Counted from the first letter of the stretch, positions 23,806-34,810 are shown. The stretch is 64,000 nt of DNA from Haematobia irritans (GCF_050003625.1 NC_134398.1:17868997-17932996); one strand, 5' to 3'. Program-made: numbers and translations. Notes: generated from the sequence alone by a model not told the origin.

Positions 23806-23932
23806 TAAAATTAACGGCCCATATGAATCAATTTTTTTCCAAGGTTGTTAGAAAACAAATGCTACCATCACGAACCATCTTCTAAATTTGTCAGAGAAAA
23901 TTTTACTATTTGCAGGATGCTCCGAAATCTAA
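23806..23932 (-). repeat. Degraded single HINE-II 153-bp unit
   Basis: CTATATAAAATTAACGGCCC, ATATGAATCAATTTTTTTCC and AAGGTTGTTAGAAAAC align by eye with one unit of HINE-II. It directly precedes a large satellite array, matching the order HINE-II unit then satellite seen elsewhere. Confidence 0.5.
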
Positions 23933-23934
23933 AA

Positions 23935-25130
23935 ATATTCCTTCTCAAAAATTTTCAATAGAAATAAATTTTCTATAGAAGAAAAATTTGGAGAAAATTT
24001 TCTATAGAAATAAAATTTTGAAAACATTTTCCATAGAAATAAAATTTGTAGAAAATTTTCTATAGAAATAAAATTTTGAAAACATTTTCTATAGAAATAA
24101 AATTTTGAGAAAATTTTCTATAGAAATAAAATTTTGTGCATATTTTTTATGGAAATAAAATTTTGACAAAATTTTCTCTAGAAATACAATTTTGACAAAA
24201 ATTTTTATAGAAATAAAATTTTGACTAAATTTTTTTTTTTAAATAAAATTTTGACAAAATTTTCTATAGAAATAAAATTTTAGCAAAATTTTCTATAGAA
24301 ATAAAATTTGTAGAAAATTTTCGATAGAAATAAAATTTTTACAAAACTTTTTATAGAAATAAAATTTTGAGAAAATTTTCTATAGAAATAAAATTTTGTG
24401 AATATTTTTTATAGAAATAAAATTTTGACAAAATTTTCTATAGATATAAAATTTTGACAAAATTTTCTATAGATATAAAATTTTGAGAAAATTTTCTATA
24501 GAAATAAAATTTTGTGCATATTTTTTATGGAAATAAAATTTTTTCAAAATTTTCTATAGAAATAAAATTTTGACAAAACTTTTTATAGAAATAAAATTTT
24601 GAGAAAATTTTCTATAGAAATAAAATTTTGTGAATATTTTTTATAGAAATAAAATTTTGACAAAATTTTCTATAGATATAAAATTTTGACAAAATTTTCT
24701 ATAGATATAAAATTTTGAGAAAATTTTCTATAGCTATAAGATTTTTATAAAATTTTGGCAAAATTTTCTATAGAACTAAAAATTTGACTTAGTTTTCTAT
24801 AAAAATAAAATTTGTAGAAAATTTTCGATAGAAATAAAATTTTGACAAAATTTTTTATAGAAATAAAATTTTGAGGAAATTTTTTATAGAAATAAAATTT
24901 TGAGGAAATTTTCTACAGAAATAAAATTTTGAAAAAAAAATTTTATAGAAATAAAATTTTGAGAAAAATTTCTATAGAAATAAAATTTAGGCAAAATTTT
25001 CTATGGAAATAAAATTTTGGCAAAATTTTCTATAGAAATAAAATTTTGGTAAAATTTTCCTTAGATATAAAATTTTGAAAAAAAAAAATATAAATAAAGT
25101 TTTTAAAAAAATTGCTATATAAATAAACTT
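23935..25130. repeat. Large 29-bp satellite array (left part)
   Basis: A-rich strand up. Variants alternate TTGACAAAA, TTGAGAAAA, TTGTGCATA and TTGTGAATA spacers in an ordered way. A block with the GAGAAAA / GTGAATATTTTTTATAG / GACAAAA order is repeated near 24365-24490 and 24600-24725, indicating higher-order duplication. Confidence 0.88.
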
Positions 25131-25392
25131 TTATTGTTGTTTTTGATCTCAGCTTAAAGCTATGCATTGACTAAACTACAAGTGTAGCTTAACCAACAGA
25201 GGAAAAGTATGCTTGTCAAATTTATTTGGGCAAATCCCTATAGACTGCAAGATGGTTGGATGTACAGCTGTTTCGGAATTACCACATTCCTCATCAGCAT
25301 CCTCTACTTGCAGCAAAGTCAATGCATGGCTTTAAGCTGAGATCAAAAACAGCAATAACGATTGAAGAGAAACCAACAACAACAAACAAAAC
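25131..25392 (-). mobile_element. Penelope/retrozyme-like fragment, inverted terminal repeats
   Basis: 42-bp arms at 25131-25172 and 25317-25358 are inverted copies with two mismatches (left starts TTATTGTTGTTTTTGATCTC). The right arm continues through CAACAACAACAAACAAAAC, matching in reverse the sequence at 26745-26785. Between the arms lies a hammerhead ribozyme motif on the minus strand. Penelope-like elements are known to carry hammerhead motifs and to have terminal repeats in direct or inverted order; no reverse transcriptase is present here. Inserted in the 29-bp satellite. Confidence 0.6.
25258..25302 (-). ncRNA. Hammerhead ribozyme motif, copy 1
   Basis: Minus strand 5' to 3': GGATG (stem I), CTGATGA (core), GGAAT-GTGGTA-ATTCC (stem-loop II, perfect 5 bp), GAAAC (core), AGCT (mini stem III loop), GTA (cleavage triplet), CATCC (stem I). 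All invariant core bases of a hammerhead are present. The GTA triplet is permitted (NUH) but usually less active than GTC. Confidence 0.75.
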
Positions 25393-25394
25393 GA

Positions 25395-26345
25395 ATAAAT
25401 AAACTTTTGACAAAATTTTTTATAGAAATAAAGATATGACAAAATTTTATATAGAAATAAAATTTTGATAAAATTTTCTATAGAAATAAAATTATGACAA
25501 AATTTTCTATAGAAATAAAATTTTGACAAACTTTTCTATAGAAAAAAATTTTTGACTAAATTTTCTATGGAAATACAATTTTGAGAAAATTTCCTATAAA
25601 CATAAAATTTTGACAAAATTTTCTATAGAAATAAAATTATGACAAAATTTTCTATAGAAATAAAATTTTGACAAAATTTTCTATAGAAATAAAATTTGTG
25701 AAAATTTTTTATAGAAATAAAATTTTGTGAAAATTCTTTATAGAAATAAAATTTTGTGAAAATTTTTTATAGAAATAAAATTTTGTGAAAATTTTTTATA
25801 GAAATAAAATTTTGACAAAATTTTCTATAGAAATAAAATTTTGACTAAATTTTCTATAGAAATAAAATTTTGAGAAAATTTTCTGTGGAAATAAAATTTT
25901 GAGATAATTTTCTATAGAAATAAAATTTTGTGAAAATTTTCTGTGGAAATAAAATTTTGACAAAAGTTTCTATAGAAATAAAATTTTGTGAAAATTTTTT
26001 ATAGAAATAAAATTTGGACAAAATTTTCTATAGAAATAAAGTTTTGGCTAAATTTTCTATAGAAATAAAATTTTGTGAAAAATTTTTATAGAAATAAACT
26101 TTTGACAAAATTTTCTTAGAAATTAAATTTTGACAAAATTTTCTATAAAAACACAATTTTTACAAAATTTTCTACACAAATAAAAATTAAAATTCTACAC
26201 AAATAAATTTTTTATAGAAATAAAATTCTGTGAAAAAAATTATATAGAAATAAAATTTTGTGAAAATTTTTTATAGAAATAAAATTTTGACAAAATTTTC
26301 TAAAGAAATAAAATTTTGACAAAATTTTTTATAGAAATAAAATTT
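25395..26345. repeat. Large 29-bp satellite array (middle part)
   Basis: A-rich strand up; units with TTGACAAAA or TTGTGAAAA spacers, several consecutive TTTTTATAGAAATAAAATTT variants at 25690-25810. Continuous in type with the arrays on either side of the two inserted Penelope-like pieces. Confidence 0.88.
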
Positions 26346-26861
26346 TGTTGTTTTTTATTTCAGCTTAAAACCATACATTGACTAAACTACAAGAGTAGCT
26401 TAACCAACAGAGGAAAAGAATGTTTGTCAAATTTATTTGGGCAAAGCCCTATAGACTGCAAGATGGTTGGATGGACGCACGTTTCGGAATTACCACATTC
26501 CTCATCAGCATCCTCTACTTGCAGCAAAACTATCAACCAATTATCAGAATAAATTCAGGCAGTTTATTAAACCCAACAAAAACCACACTTGAACCCTCCG
26601 AAAAAAGGTTGTACATTGATAGCCGGCTTATGCCGAAATAAATTCGAAACAAACATATCTCTTTTCCTATGCCACTGTCAAATCATCGATTTGAATTCAC
26701 ATGGCTGGGTTTATTTTGAGCGTGCTTCCTCTTCTTTTTCCATTTGTTTTGTTTTGTTATTGTTGGTTTTGTTCTTTAAGCATTGTTGTTGTTTTTTATT
26801 TCAGCTTAAAACCATACATTGACTAAACTACAAGAGTAGCTTAACCAACAGAGGAAAAGAA
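26346..26861 (-). mobile_element. Penelope/retrozyme-like element with direct repeats
   Basis: A 75-bp sequence starting TGTTGTTTTTTATTTCAGC and ending AACCAACAGAGGAAAAGAA is present at 26346-26420 and again at 26787-26861, apparently identical. The first copy continues into a hammerhead motif (26456-26524); about 260 bp of unrelated sequence follows. The whole unit sits inside the satellite and is flanked by AAATTTTGT on both sides, although this phrase is common in the satellite. No coding capacity for a reverse transcriptase, so non-autonomous or retrozyme-like. Confidence 0.6.
26456..26524 (-). ncRNA. Hammerhead ribozyme motif, copy 2 (best preserved)
   Basis: Minus strand: CTGCAAG (distal stem I), TAGA (internal loop), GGATG, CTGATGA, GGAAT-GTGGTA-ATTCC (stem II), GAAAC, GTGC, GTC (predicted cleavage after C), CATCC, AACCAT (internal loop), CTTGCAG. 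Distal stem I pairs 7/7, proximal stem I 5/5, stem II 5/5. Stem III is only about 2 bp closed by GTGC, the minimal type known from Penelope-like elements and retrozymes. The plus strand forms the same outer stems but lacks the catalytic core. Confidence 0.85.
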
Positions 26862-27830
26862 ATTTTGTGAAAATTTTTTTATAGAAATAAAATTTTGACA
26901 AAATTTTCTATAGAAATAAAATTTTGACAAAATTTTCTATAGAAATAAAATTTTGACAAAATTTTCTATAGAAATAAAATTTTGACAAAATTTTCTATAG
27001 AAATAAAATTTTGACAAAATTTTCTATAGAAATAAAATTTTGACAAAATTTTCTATAGAAATAAAATTTTGACAAAATTTTCTATAGAAATAAAATTTTG
27101 ACAAAATTTTCTATAGTAATAAAATTTTGACAAAATTTTCTATAAGAATAAAATTTTGTGAAATTTTTCTATAGAAATAAAATTTTGTGAAAATTTTTTA
27201 TAGTAATAAAATTCTGTGAAAATTTCTTTTTATAGAAATAAAATTTTGACAAAATTTTCTATAGAAATAAAATTTTGACAAAATTTTCTATAGAAATAAA
27301 ATTTGTGGAATTTTTTTTTAGAAATAAAATTTTGTGAAAATTCTTTATAGAAATAAAATTTTGTGAGAATTTTTTATAGAAATAAAATTTTGTGAAAATT
27401 ATTTATAGAAATAAAATTTTGACAAAATTTTTTATAGAAATAAAATTTTGACTAAATTTTCTATAGAAATAAAATTTTAACAAACTATTTAATAGAAATA
27501 AAATTTTGAGAAAATTTTCTGTAGAAATAAAATTTTGTGAAAATTTTTTATAGAAATAAAATTTTGACAAAATTTTCTATAGAAATAAAATTTTGGCAAA
27601 ATTTTCTATAGAAATAAAATTTTGGCAAAATTTTCTATAGAAACACAATTTTTACAAAATTTTCTACACAAATAAAATTTTGACAAAATTTTCTATAGAA
27701 AATAAAATTTTGACAAACTTTTCCATAGAAACATAATTTTGATAAAATTTTATATAGAAATAAATTTTTATATAGAAATAAAAGAAGATGAATATAGAAG
27801 ATTTTTTGTTAGATTTTTCTCAAAATTTTG
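26862..27830. repeat. Large 29-bp satellite array (right part)
   Basis: Contains the most homogeneous run in the window: near-identical units at 26881, 26910 and onwards to about 27110, period exactly 29. The array ends with TTTTGGTAGATTATTTTTTG at about 27823-27842, the same border as satellite blocks inside HINE-II. Confidence 0.9.
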
Positions 27831-27842
27831 GTAGATTATTTT

Positions 27843-29412
27843 TTGAATTTGAGAATTTGAAAACTTGCAAAAATGAAATGTCCTTTTTGTGTCGTTCACC
27901 ATAAAAAAAAAATAATATTTTTGTCATTTCGTGAGACATTATTTAATTTTAAGCTATCACTATATGAATTACAGATGTGATGGTTCACTAATTCAGTATT
28001 TTTCAATATTTCAATATTTTTCTTTTGGTTTCACTGTTTACCAAAGTACAAATACTAGAATCCTGTGCTAATGTTTCGCTAGATATATGAAATTTTCTTC
28101 GCAGAACAGCCACAGAATATTTTGAAGTATTTAACAAGCTTTAAAAGACCATAGTGGCCAAGAAAACATAATGTTTGGTGTTTAGCACATTTTGTTTCAT
28201 ACAACCCTACCACTAAACAAATGTGTTTTAGAAACTCCCACTTTTATATGCTGTGTGTGTTATATGTGTTATAACACACACAGCTAATGTGCCATTCACA
28301 CATATTCACACCTTAGCATTTAGGTCTCGGGAAAATTTTGTAAGGAATGCTATAAATAAGGGGGAATTGTACGTGTTAAATTAAAATTGGTACTACAATT
28401 AAGGTAAATACACTGCAGATATAATGTAGGATATTCTTTAATATTCTATTTTAAATAATTGAAATTCGCCACATTTGTCTTATAGTCCTCCCTTTTCGAA
28501 CAGATTACCACATGAAGCCATTTAAGAAATTTGAAGACAATTACATGATGTCTGTCTGCTAGTGGTATGACCCAGGCTTTTAGCTACAATGAAATTTGTG
28601 GCATATATAAAATTCGTCGTATATTCCTCCCTAGTAAATAGGTTTACCAAATTTTGTAATCCCATTTTCACTTAAAAGACTCTCATTTTGATAAAAAAAG
28701 GTTAAAGTGGCAGATCGATTTATTTTCAGGTTCACTTAGACTATTCAGTCCACTGATCTAAACTGAGACCATCTCTATCTTTAATTTAACCTTATGTCAT
28801 AATTTCCCAATTTTGTCTTACATTTTGTGATATGAACCCCCCGAAAAAAAAGTCCTATTATAATGTCAACCATTTCATTCTCTGGCAAGAATTACATGCC
28901 CATCTTTGTGGTTGTCATCATAATTTTAACCAACATCATTCATGTCACTCTCACCAGAGAGCTTAGGGTGGTGTAAACGGTTCTTAGACACTTCAAGTGA
29001 AGTGACGCAAATGTTCATCGACTTTAATGCTTAAGCAGGCATTAAAGCCAACATTAACATCACACATATACGTTTGGCTGACATGTATAGCCACTTCGTG
29101 TCTTATTATGCTAAATTCGTCTCACTATAAGTGGGAAGATGTGAAAAGATTTGTGAACATAGGACAATTTTCATAAACAGCGAAGAAAATTTCATATGTC
29201 GCAAATGGGCAAACGGAAAAACTCATGAGGTTCTTCTTTATCGATTAATGTATAAAACACGATTCGACAAAATCCTTTGAAAATGTTGGAAAAATTGACA
29301 AATCCAAGAAACTTGGCAAACCATCAAAGGATAATAAGGTAAACATTTGGGAGTACCGGCTTTTGGAGGAAAAATCGTTGATTGGTTTAAATCATCGTCT
29401 AGATTCATCGTC
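27843..29412. other. No gene recognised; unassigned DNA
   Basis: Mostly single-copy-looking sequence. It holds a perfect 15-bp-arm hairpin (GCTGTGTGTGTTATA / TATAACACACACAGC, 28250-28284), probably microsatellite-derived, and a SINE fragment at 28700-28760. A direct repeat TCATCGTCTAG occurs at 29392-29402 and again at the mariner boundary. Confidence 0.45.
28700..28760 (-). mobile_element. Degraded SINE 3' fragment
   Basis: GGTTAAAGTGGCAG and TTCACTTAGACTATTCAGTC match the reverse strand of the SINE 3' region, with the GGTTAAAG variant also seen at 43922. 5' part absent. Confidence 0.5.
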
Positions 29413-30619
29413 TAGGTTGGCTGATAAGTCTCCGGTCTGACACATAGATGGCGTCGCTAGTATTAAATGCATATTATTTATAGTACCAACCTTCAAATTA
29501 TTCATGTCAAAATTTGACGTCTGTAAGTCAATTAGTTTGTGAGATAGAGCGTCTTTTGTGAAGCAACTTTTGTTATTGTGAAAAAAAAATGGAAAAAAAG
29601 GAATTTCGTGTTTTGATCAAATACTGTTTTCTGAAGGGGAAAATACGGTGGAAGCAAAATCATGGCTTGATAATGAGTTTCCGGACTCTGCTCCAGGGAA
29701 ATCAACAATAATTGATTGGTATGCAAAATTCAAGCGTGGTGAAATGAGCACGGAGGACGGTGAACGCAGTGGATGCCCGAAAGAGGTGGTTACCGACGAA
29801 AACATCAAAAAAATCCACAAAATGATTTTGAATGACCGTAAAATGAAGTTGACAGAGATAGCAGAGGCCTTAAAGATATCAAAGGAACGTGTTGGTCATA
29901 TCATTCAATAATATTTGGATATGCAGAAGCTCTGTGCAAAATGGGTGCCGCGCGAGCTCATATTTGACCAAAAACAACAACGTGTTGATGATTCTGAGCT
30001 GTGTTTGCAGCTGTTAACTCGTAATGCACCCGAGTTTTTCCAATCGACAGTCGGCTGAGTGGACAGCGGCCGGTGAACCGTCTCCGAAGCGTGGAAAGAC
30101 TCAAAAGTCCGATGGCAAAGTAATGGCCTCTGTTTTTTGGAATGCGCATGGAATAATTTTTATCGATTATCTTGAGAAGGGAAAAACCCATCAACTTTGA
30201 CTATTTTATGGCGTTATTGGAGCGTTTGAAGGTCGAAATCGCAGCAAAACGGCCCCATATGAAGAACAAAAAAGTGTTGTTCCACCAAGACAACGACCCG
30301 TGCCACAAGTCATTGAGAACGATGACAAAAATTCATGAATTGGGCTTCGAATTGCTTCCGCACCCACCGTACTCTCCAGATCTGGCCCCCAGCGACTTTT
30401 TCTTGTTTTCAGACCTCAAAAGGATGCTCGCAGGGAAAAAAATTGGCTGCAATGAAGAGGTGATCGCCGAAACTGAGGCCTATTTTGAGGCAAAACCGAA
30501 GGAGTACTACCAAAATTGTATCAACAAATTGGAAGGTCGTTATAATCGTTGTATCGCCCTTGAAGGGAACTATGTGTGTTTTCCTTTGTTAGACCGGAGA
30601 CTTATCAGCCAACCTGTTA
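29413..30619 (+). mobile_element. Himar1-like mariner (irritans subfamily), decayed
   Basis: Terminal GGTTGGCTGATAAGTCTCCG (29415 on) is matched in reverse by the right end CGGAGACTTATCAGCCAACC (30595-30614), each next to TA. Both ends are nearly identical to the Himar1 inverted repeat as I recall it. Length is close to 1.2 kb, slightly short because of internal deletions. The right flank is a HINE-II unit (ATATAATTATGACC), but the left flank is not, so the two flanks no longer match. Confidence 0.9.
29589..30576 (+). pseudogene. mariner transposase, Himar1-like, inactivated
   Basis: Starts ATG at 29589 (MEKKEFRVLIKYCFLKGK), then a one-base deletion near 29640 shifts the frame. The DNA-binding region continues at 29648-29911 (VEAKSWLDNEF to KERVGHII) and stops at an in-frame TAA (29909-29911). 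A deletion of about 50 nt near 30030 removes the segment that should hold the first catalytic Asp (MDETW). One extra base near 30190 shifts again. The C-terminal half keeps FHQDN and SPDLAPSDF, giving the DD34D spacing of 34 residues. The C-terminus is lost after GNYV. Confidence 0.92.
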
Positions 30620-31181
30620 TATAATTATGACCAATTTTTGGATGGTTGTTAGAGACTATATACCAACACCACGTTCCAAATTTCTGCCGGATCGGATGAA
30701 ATTTGCTTTTCTTAAAAGTCTCCGCAAGCCAAATCTGGGGTTCGGGGGTTTATATGGGGGCTATATATAATTATGAACCGATGTGGACCAATTGTGGAAT
30801 GGTTGCTAGAGACCATATACCAACACCATGTACCAAATTTCAGCCGGATCGGATGATATTTGCTTCTCTTTGAGCCTCCGCAAACCAAATTTGGGGGTCC
30901 GTTTATATGGGGGATATACATAAAAGTGGTCCGATATGGCCCATTTGCAATACCATCCGACCTACATCAATAACAACTACTTGTGTCAAGTTTCAAGTCG
31001 ATAGCTGGTTTCGTGGAAGTTAGCGTGATTTCAACAGACAGACGGACATGCTTAGATCGACTCAGAATTTCACCAACACACAGAATATATATACTTTATG
31101 GGGTCTGAGAGCAATATTTCGATGTGTTACAAACGGAATGACAAAGTTAATATACCCCCCGTCCTATGGTGGTGGGTATAA
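30620..31181 (-). mobile_element. HINE-II 5' half
   Basis: Reverse-strand units with CTATATATAATTATGAACCG, then GCTTAGATCGACTCAG, AAGTTAATATACCCCCCG and the 5' hairpin TCCTATGGTGGTGGGTATAA. The 3' half is missing on the mariner side. Confidence 0.7.
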
Positions 31182-31556
31182 TAACATCTAGATTTGAAAA
31201 CACAAAACCAGAAGTTCAGTGATCGTCTTCCAAACAAGAAATGAAAATGGGAGTTCGGTTACCATGAACTTATTAACCAAAATTTACTTCAAAAACTCAA
31301 GTAGATCAATATGAAGGTGAAATGTCGTCATCATTTCTATATTTATGGGATATATTCTCCTAATCAGTGGTGAACACTAATTAGGGGGCAACATTTAAGC
31401 CCAAGTTGTCACGAAATGATTTCACAATTGACAAAAAATGTTTAAATCAAGCAGAGTAAATTGTGAATTATCACTGGGTCCCCGAAATACAATACGCTGT
31501 CAGTTTCTAGGCTATATGCTCCCTTTCTTCTCTATTGTCTGCCCTTTTTATTTATT
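31182..31556. other. No gene recognised
   Basis: Non-repetitive sequence between two HINEs; nothing recognised. Confidence 0.45.
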
Positions 31557-32890
31557 TTTTATACCCTAAACCACATAGTGGTCAGGGTATTATAAGTTTG
31601 ATCGGCCAAAAAATGTGCCTACCAGAAATATTAATTTTAGACCCCATAAAATATATACCGATCGACTCAGAATCACCTTCTGAGTCGATCTAGTGCTTGG
31701 TGTTCGTCCGTCCGTCTGTCCATGTATTTGTTGTTAACAGGATTCCGGTCGCAATTATTAACCGATTTTGATGAAATTTGGTACAGGGAGTTTTTTGGGC
31801 ACAAGGACGAATGCTATTGAATTTGGAAGAAATCGGATCAAATTTAGATATAGCTCCCATATATATGTATCGCCCGATTTCGACAAATGGGGTCACGTTG
31901 CGCTTTTTTTTCAAACGGATCGTCACCAAACTTGGCAAAAGGTAGTCTTTTTCATCGGCCTTCAAGTGTGCAAAATTTCATCCAAATCGGCTCAGATTTA
32001 GATTTAGCTCTCATATATATGTATCGCCCGATTTTCCCAAATTTGGCCACCAAACCCTTATTTATCAACCGACCTTACTCAAAGTTGGCTAAATGTAATC
32101 TTCTATAGCACTTACTATATGTGCAAAAAATCATCGAAATCGGTTCAGATTTAGCTATAGCTCCCATATATATGTACCGCCCGATTTTTCTAAATTTGGC
32201 CATAAAACCCTTATTTATCAACCGATCTTACCCAAATTTGGCTAAATGTAGTCTTCTATAGCACTAACTATATGTGCAAACAATCATCGAAATCGGTTCA
32301 GATTTAGATATAGCTCCCATATATATGTGTAGCCCGATTTTCCCAAATTTGGCCATAGAACCCTTATTTATTAACCGATCTTACTAAAAGTTGGCTATAT
32401 CCAGTCCTGTATAGTACTAACTATATGTGCAAAATTTCTCGGTTCAGATGTAGATATAGCTCCCATATATATATCACCCGATTTTGAAAAATTCGCTCCT
32501 AATAACCTTATGTTTGACCATACAGGCCTCATTTCTTAACTGATCTTACTCAAATCTTGCTCAAGGTAACCTTTTGTGGTATTAATCAAACCCGCAAAAT
32601 ATTATGCAAATTGGTTCAGATTTAGATATTGCTTCCATATATATGCATCGCTCGATTTTCCCAAATTTGGCCATAGTACTCTTATTTATTAACCAATGTT
32701 ACTCAAATTTCAAATTTTGATGTACTAGCCGATCGTATTTATACGTACTTGTAGCTCTAACATAAGAATATTGCTCGATTTTTACAAATTTGGTTTTATT
32801 ACCCACACTAATTGAGCGATTTTCTCGTTTTTAATAATGGGCTCAATATTAGTGGTATACCAACTCCGTAGGTGCAATATCAAATACAGC

Positions 32891-33670
32891 CAGTGTTGCT
32901 AGAAGTAGGGGAAATTCCCTATATATAGGGTTTTTCTAATATTTAGCGTCTTGTAGGGCCACAATGTAGGGACATTTTCACTCAACACAATTTGTAATAA
33001 TTTTTACATTTTGGTGGCTCTAGAGGAGGAAATTAGAAGCCGGCAAGGCTTGATCTTTAACAATGTGTGGTAACAACAGTTACCATTCGTGCCAAAAAAA
33101 TCTAACAAAATTTGAAGATTACCACAAATCTACCAAACATATATTTCTATAGAAATTTGTCAAAACTTTATTCCTGTAGAAAATTTTGTCAACATTTTAT
33201 TTCTACAGAAAATTTTGTCAAAATTGTATTTCTATAGCAATTTTTTTCAAAATATTATTTCTATAAAAAATTTTCTCAAAATTTTATTTCTATGGAATTT
33301 TTTTCTGAAAATTTTATTTCTAAAGAATTTATTGTCAAAATTGCATTTCTATAGAAAAATTTCTCACAATAATTTGTTTATAGAAACTTTTTCCAAAATT
33401 TTACTTTTATAGAGATTTAACAAAAAAAAAAAAATACTATTTTTGGTAGAATTCTACCAACTATGGCAACCGTGGTGGTAAAACAAATTTATTTTCTAGG
33501 TTATATACGTTGCATTTTCATGTTTTAAGATAATAAAGTATTTTGTTTTGTAACTTTTTTTTAAATTTAACAAAAAAAATTTTTGGGGAAAATTGTTTGG
33601 GAATGTATGGGAAAGTAGGGAAATTTTTTTTCCTTGTAGGGTAAACCGAACATTTTCCCTGGCAACACTG
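32891..33670. mobile_element. TIR element CAGTGTTGC(T/C)AG in HINE-IV
   Basis: Left end CAGTGTTGCTAGAAGTAGGG, right end in reverse CAGTGTTGCCAGGGAAAATG. TIRs starting CAGTG are typical of hAT elements, but I cannot see an 8-bp target duplication (AATACAGC versus ACTATGAG). The interior contains TCCCTATATATAGGG, TGTAGGGAC/GTAGGG phrases near both ends and a 29-bp satellite block. Confidence 0.45.
33135..33475. repeat. 29-bp satellite block with palindromic border
   Basis: T-rich strand up, TTTCTATAGAAA units to 33420, then TTTTGGTAGAATTCTACCAA and CTATGGCAACCGTGGTGG. The left side has CCACAAATCTACCAAAC. These GGTAGA/TCTACC and TTGCCA/TGGCAA borders recur at 970-1010, 1370-1416, 20840-20870 and 42600-42680. 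Confidence 0.65.
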
Positions 33671-33954
33671 ACTATGAGCTATAATCAGATTGTAACAAAG
33701 CACCCATAAATATGTACCCCTTAATTTTCTTAAATATGCAACTGCGGTTTATCTCCCAGGCTTATATCAATGTTACCACACAAATGCTTATGATTACTGA
33801 TGGTTTAGGGTATGATATAGTCGGCCCCGCCCGACTTTCTACTTTACTTACTTGTTATTATTATTATTTATTTTTTTTTTTAAGTAACTTGTTTTTAAGA
33901 AACATATTAACACAAGAAAATCGCATGGAGTGCTATAGTTCTCAAAGTTAAACT

Positions 33955-34555
33955 TTTCCATATGGAGACTGCATCTGATTTCAGATTTACAAGAACCATT
34001 TTTGTTTAAGTTTTAGAGGAATCTTTAACATCACGTGTAAGCATTCTGTAGATTTTTACCCCCGTGATTTAAGTGAGTAAGATCTGGACGTTTTACCTTT
34101 AATTCCGAGCAATTTTGAATACCGTGCGTCTACAAGAAGTGAAACCAACACACCTATCTGTGGTCCTACAATATCTCTATGTATGATTTTTCAGGAAAAT
34201 CGGATAAAAATTCTCGAAGCACAAGAAATCAAATCGGGAGATCAGTCTGTATACCCACCATATTCGCCACAGCTATTTATGTCCTCAAAAATCTTTGAAT
34301 TTCCAATTTCAAAAAAAATTGCTGTTTCCAGAAGCCTAAGACCCCAAATCGGGCGGTCAGTTTACATGGCGGCTATATCAAACCATGGGCCGCTATAGCC
34401 CATCATTATCTTAACCCGCTTGGGAAAAAAAAACAAACAGATGAACATGGATATATCGCCTTGGAATTTCTCCTTGATGAAGAACTCATATAGTCGGTAA
34501 TCGATATTTCGAAATGTTATAACCTGAATGACCATTTTATGGTGGTGGATATACA
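33955..34555 (-). mobile_element. Degraded HINE-IIb
   Basis: Reverse-strand matches to HINE-IIb: CCCCAAATCGGGCGGTCAGT, CATGGCGGCTATATCAAACC, CTCATATAGTCGGTAATCGA and a damaged 5' end TTTTATGGTGGTGGATATAC. No intact 3' terminus is visible. Confidence 0.6.
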
Positions 34556-34810
34556 AAATTGTTTGAATTGTTTACAGACACATTTCTTAGAAGACTAAGA
34601 ATTTCTAGTGAATTTTAGACAAAAAAGTTATGATTTTGAAATATTTTTAAGTTGATAATATTCCTTCTTTGCTTGAAGCTTTTTTATATGTCGATAACGA
34701 CTTTGTACATGGAACATAAATGTTTCTGGGAATAAATATCACCTAATTCACCAGGTTTGAGTTCACATATTCATGAAACTTGTTACGAGGTGTTGTCTTC
34801 AGTGAATTTT

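Larger units (their letters stand above)
31559..33857 (+). mobile_element. HINE-IV with nested insertions
   Basis: Starts ATACCCTAAACCACATAG and TGGTCAGGGTATTATAA; subterminal partner GGTTTAGGGTATGATATAG at 33802-33820; 3' hairpin AGTCGG...CCGACT; ends ACTTACTTGTT. Core units at 31834, 31988, 32141, 32294 and 32440 (spacings 154, 153, 153, 146). The 3' half is split by a CAGTGTTGC element at 32891-33670. Confidence 0.72.

Noticed and set aside
26881..27120. CRISPR-like appearance of regular short repeats
   Set aside because: Repeats are contiguous 29-mers without unique spacers, in a eukaryotic context with no cas genes.
28250..28284. Perfect 15-bp-arm hairpin as a regulatory element or terminator
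   Set aside because: Arms are GT/AC microsatellite (GTGTGTG), which makes chance inverted repeats likely; nothing around it supports a function.
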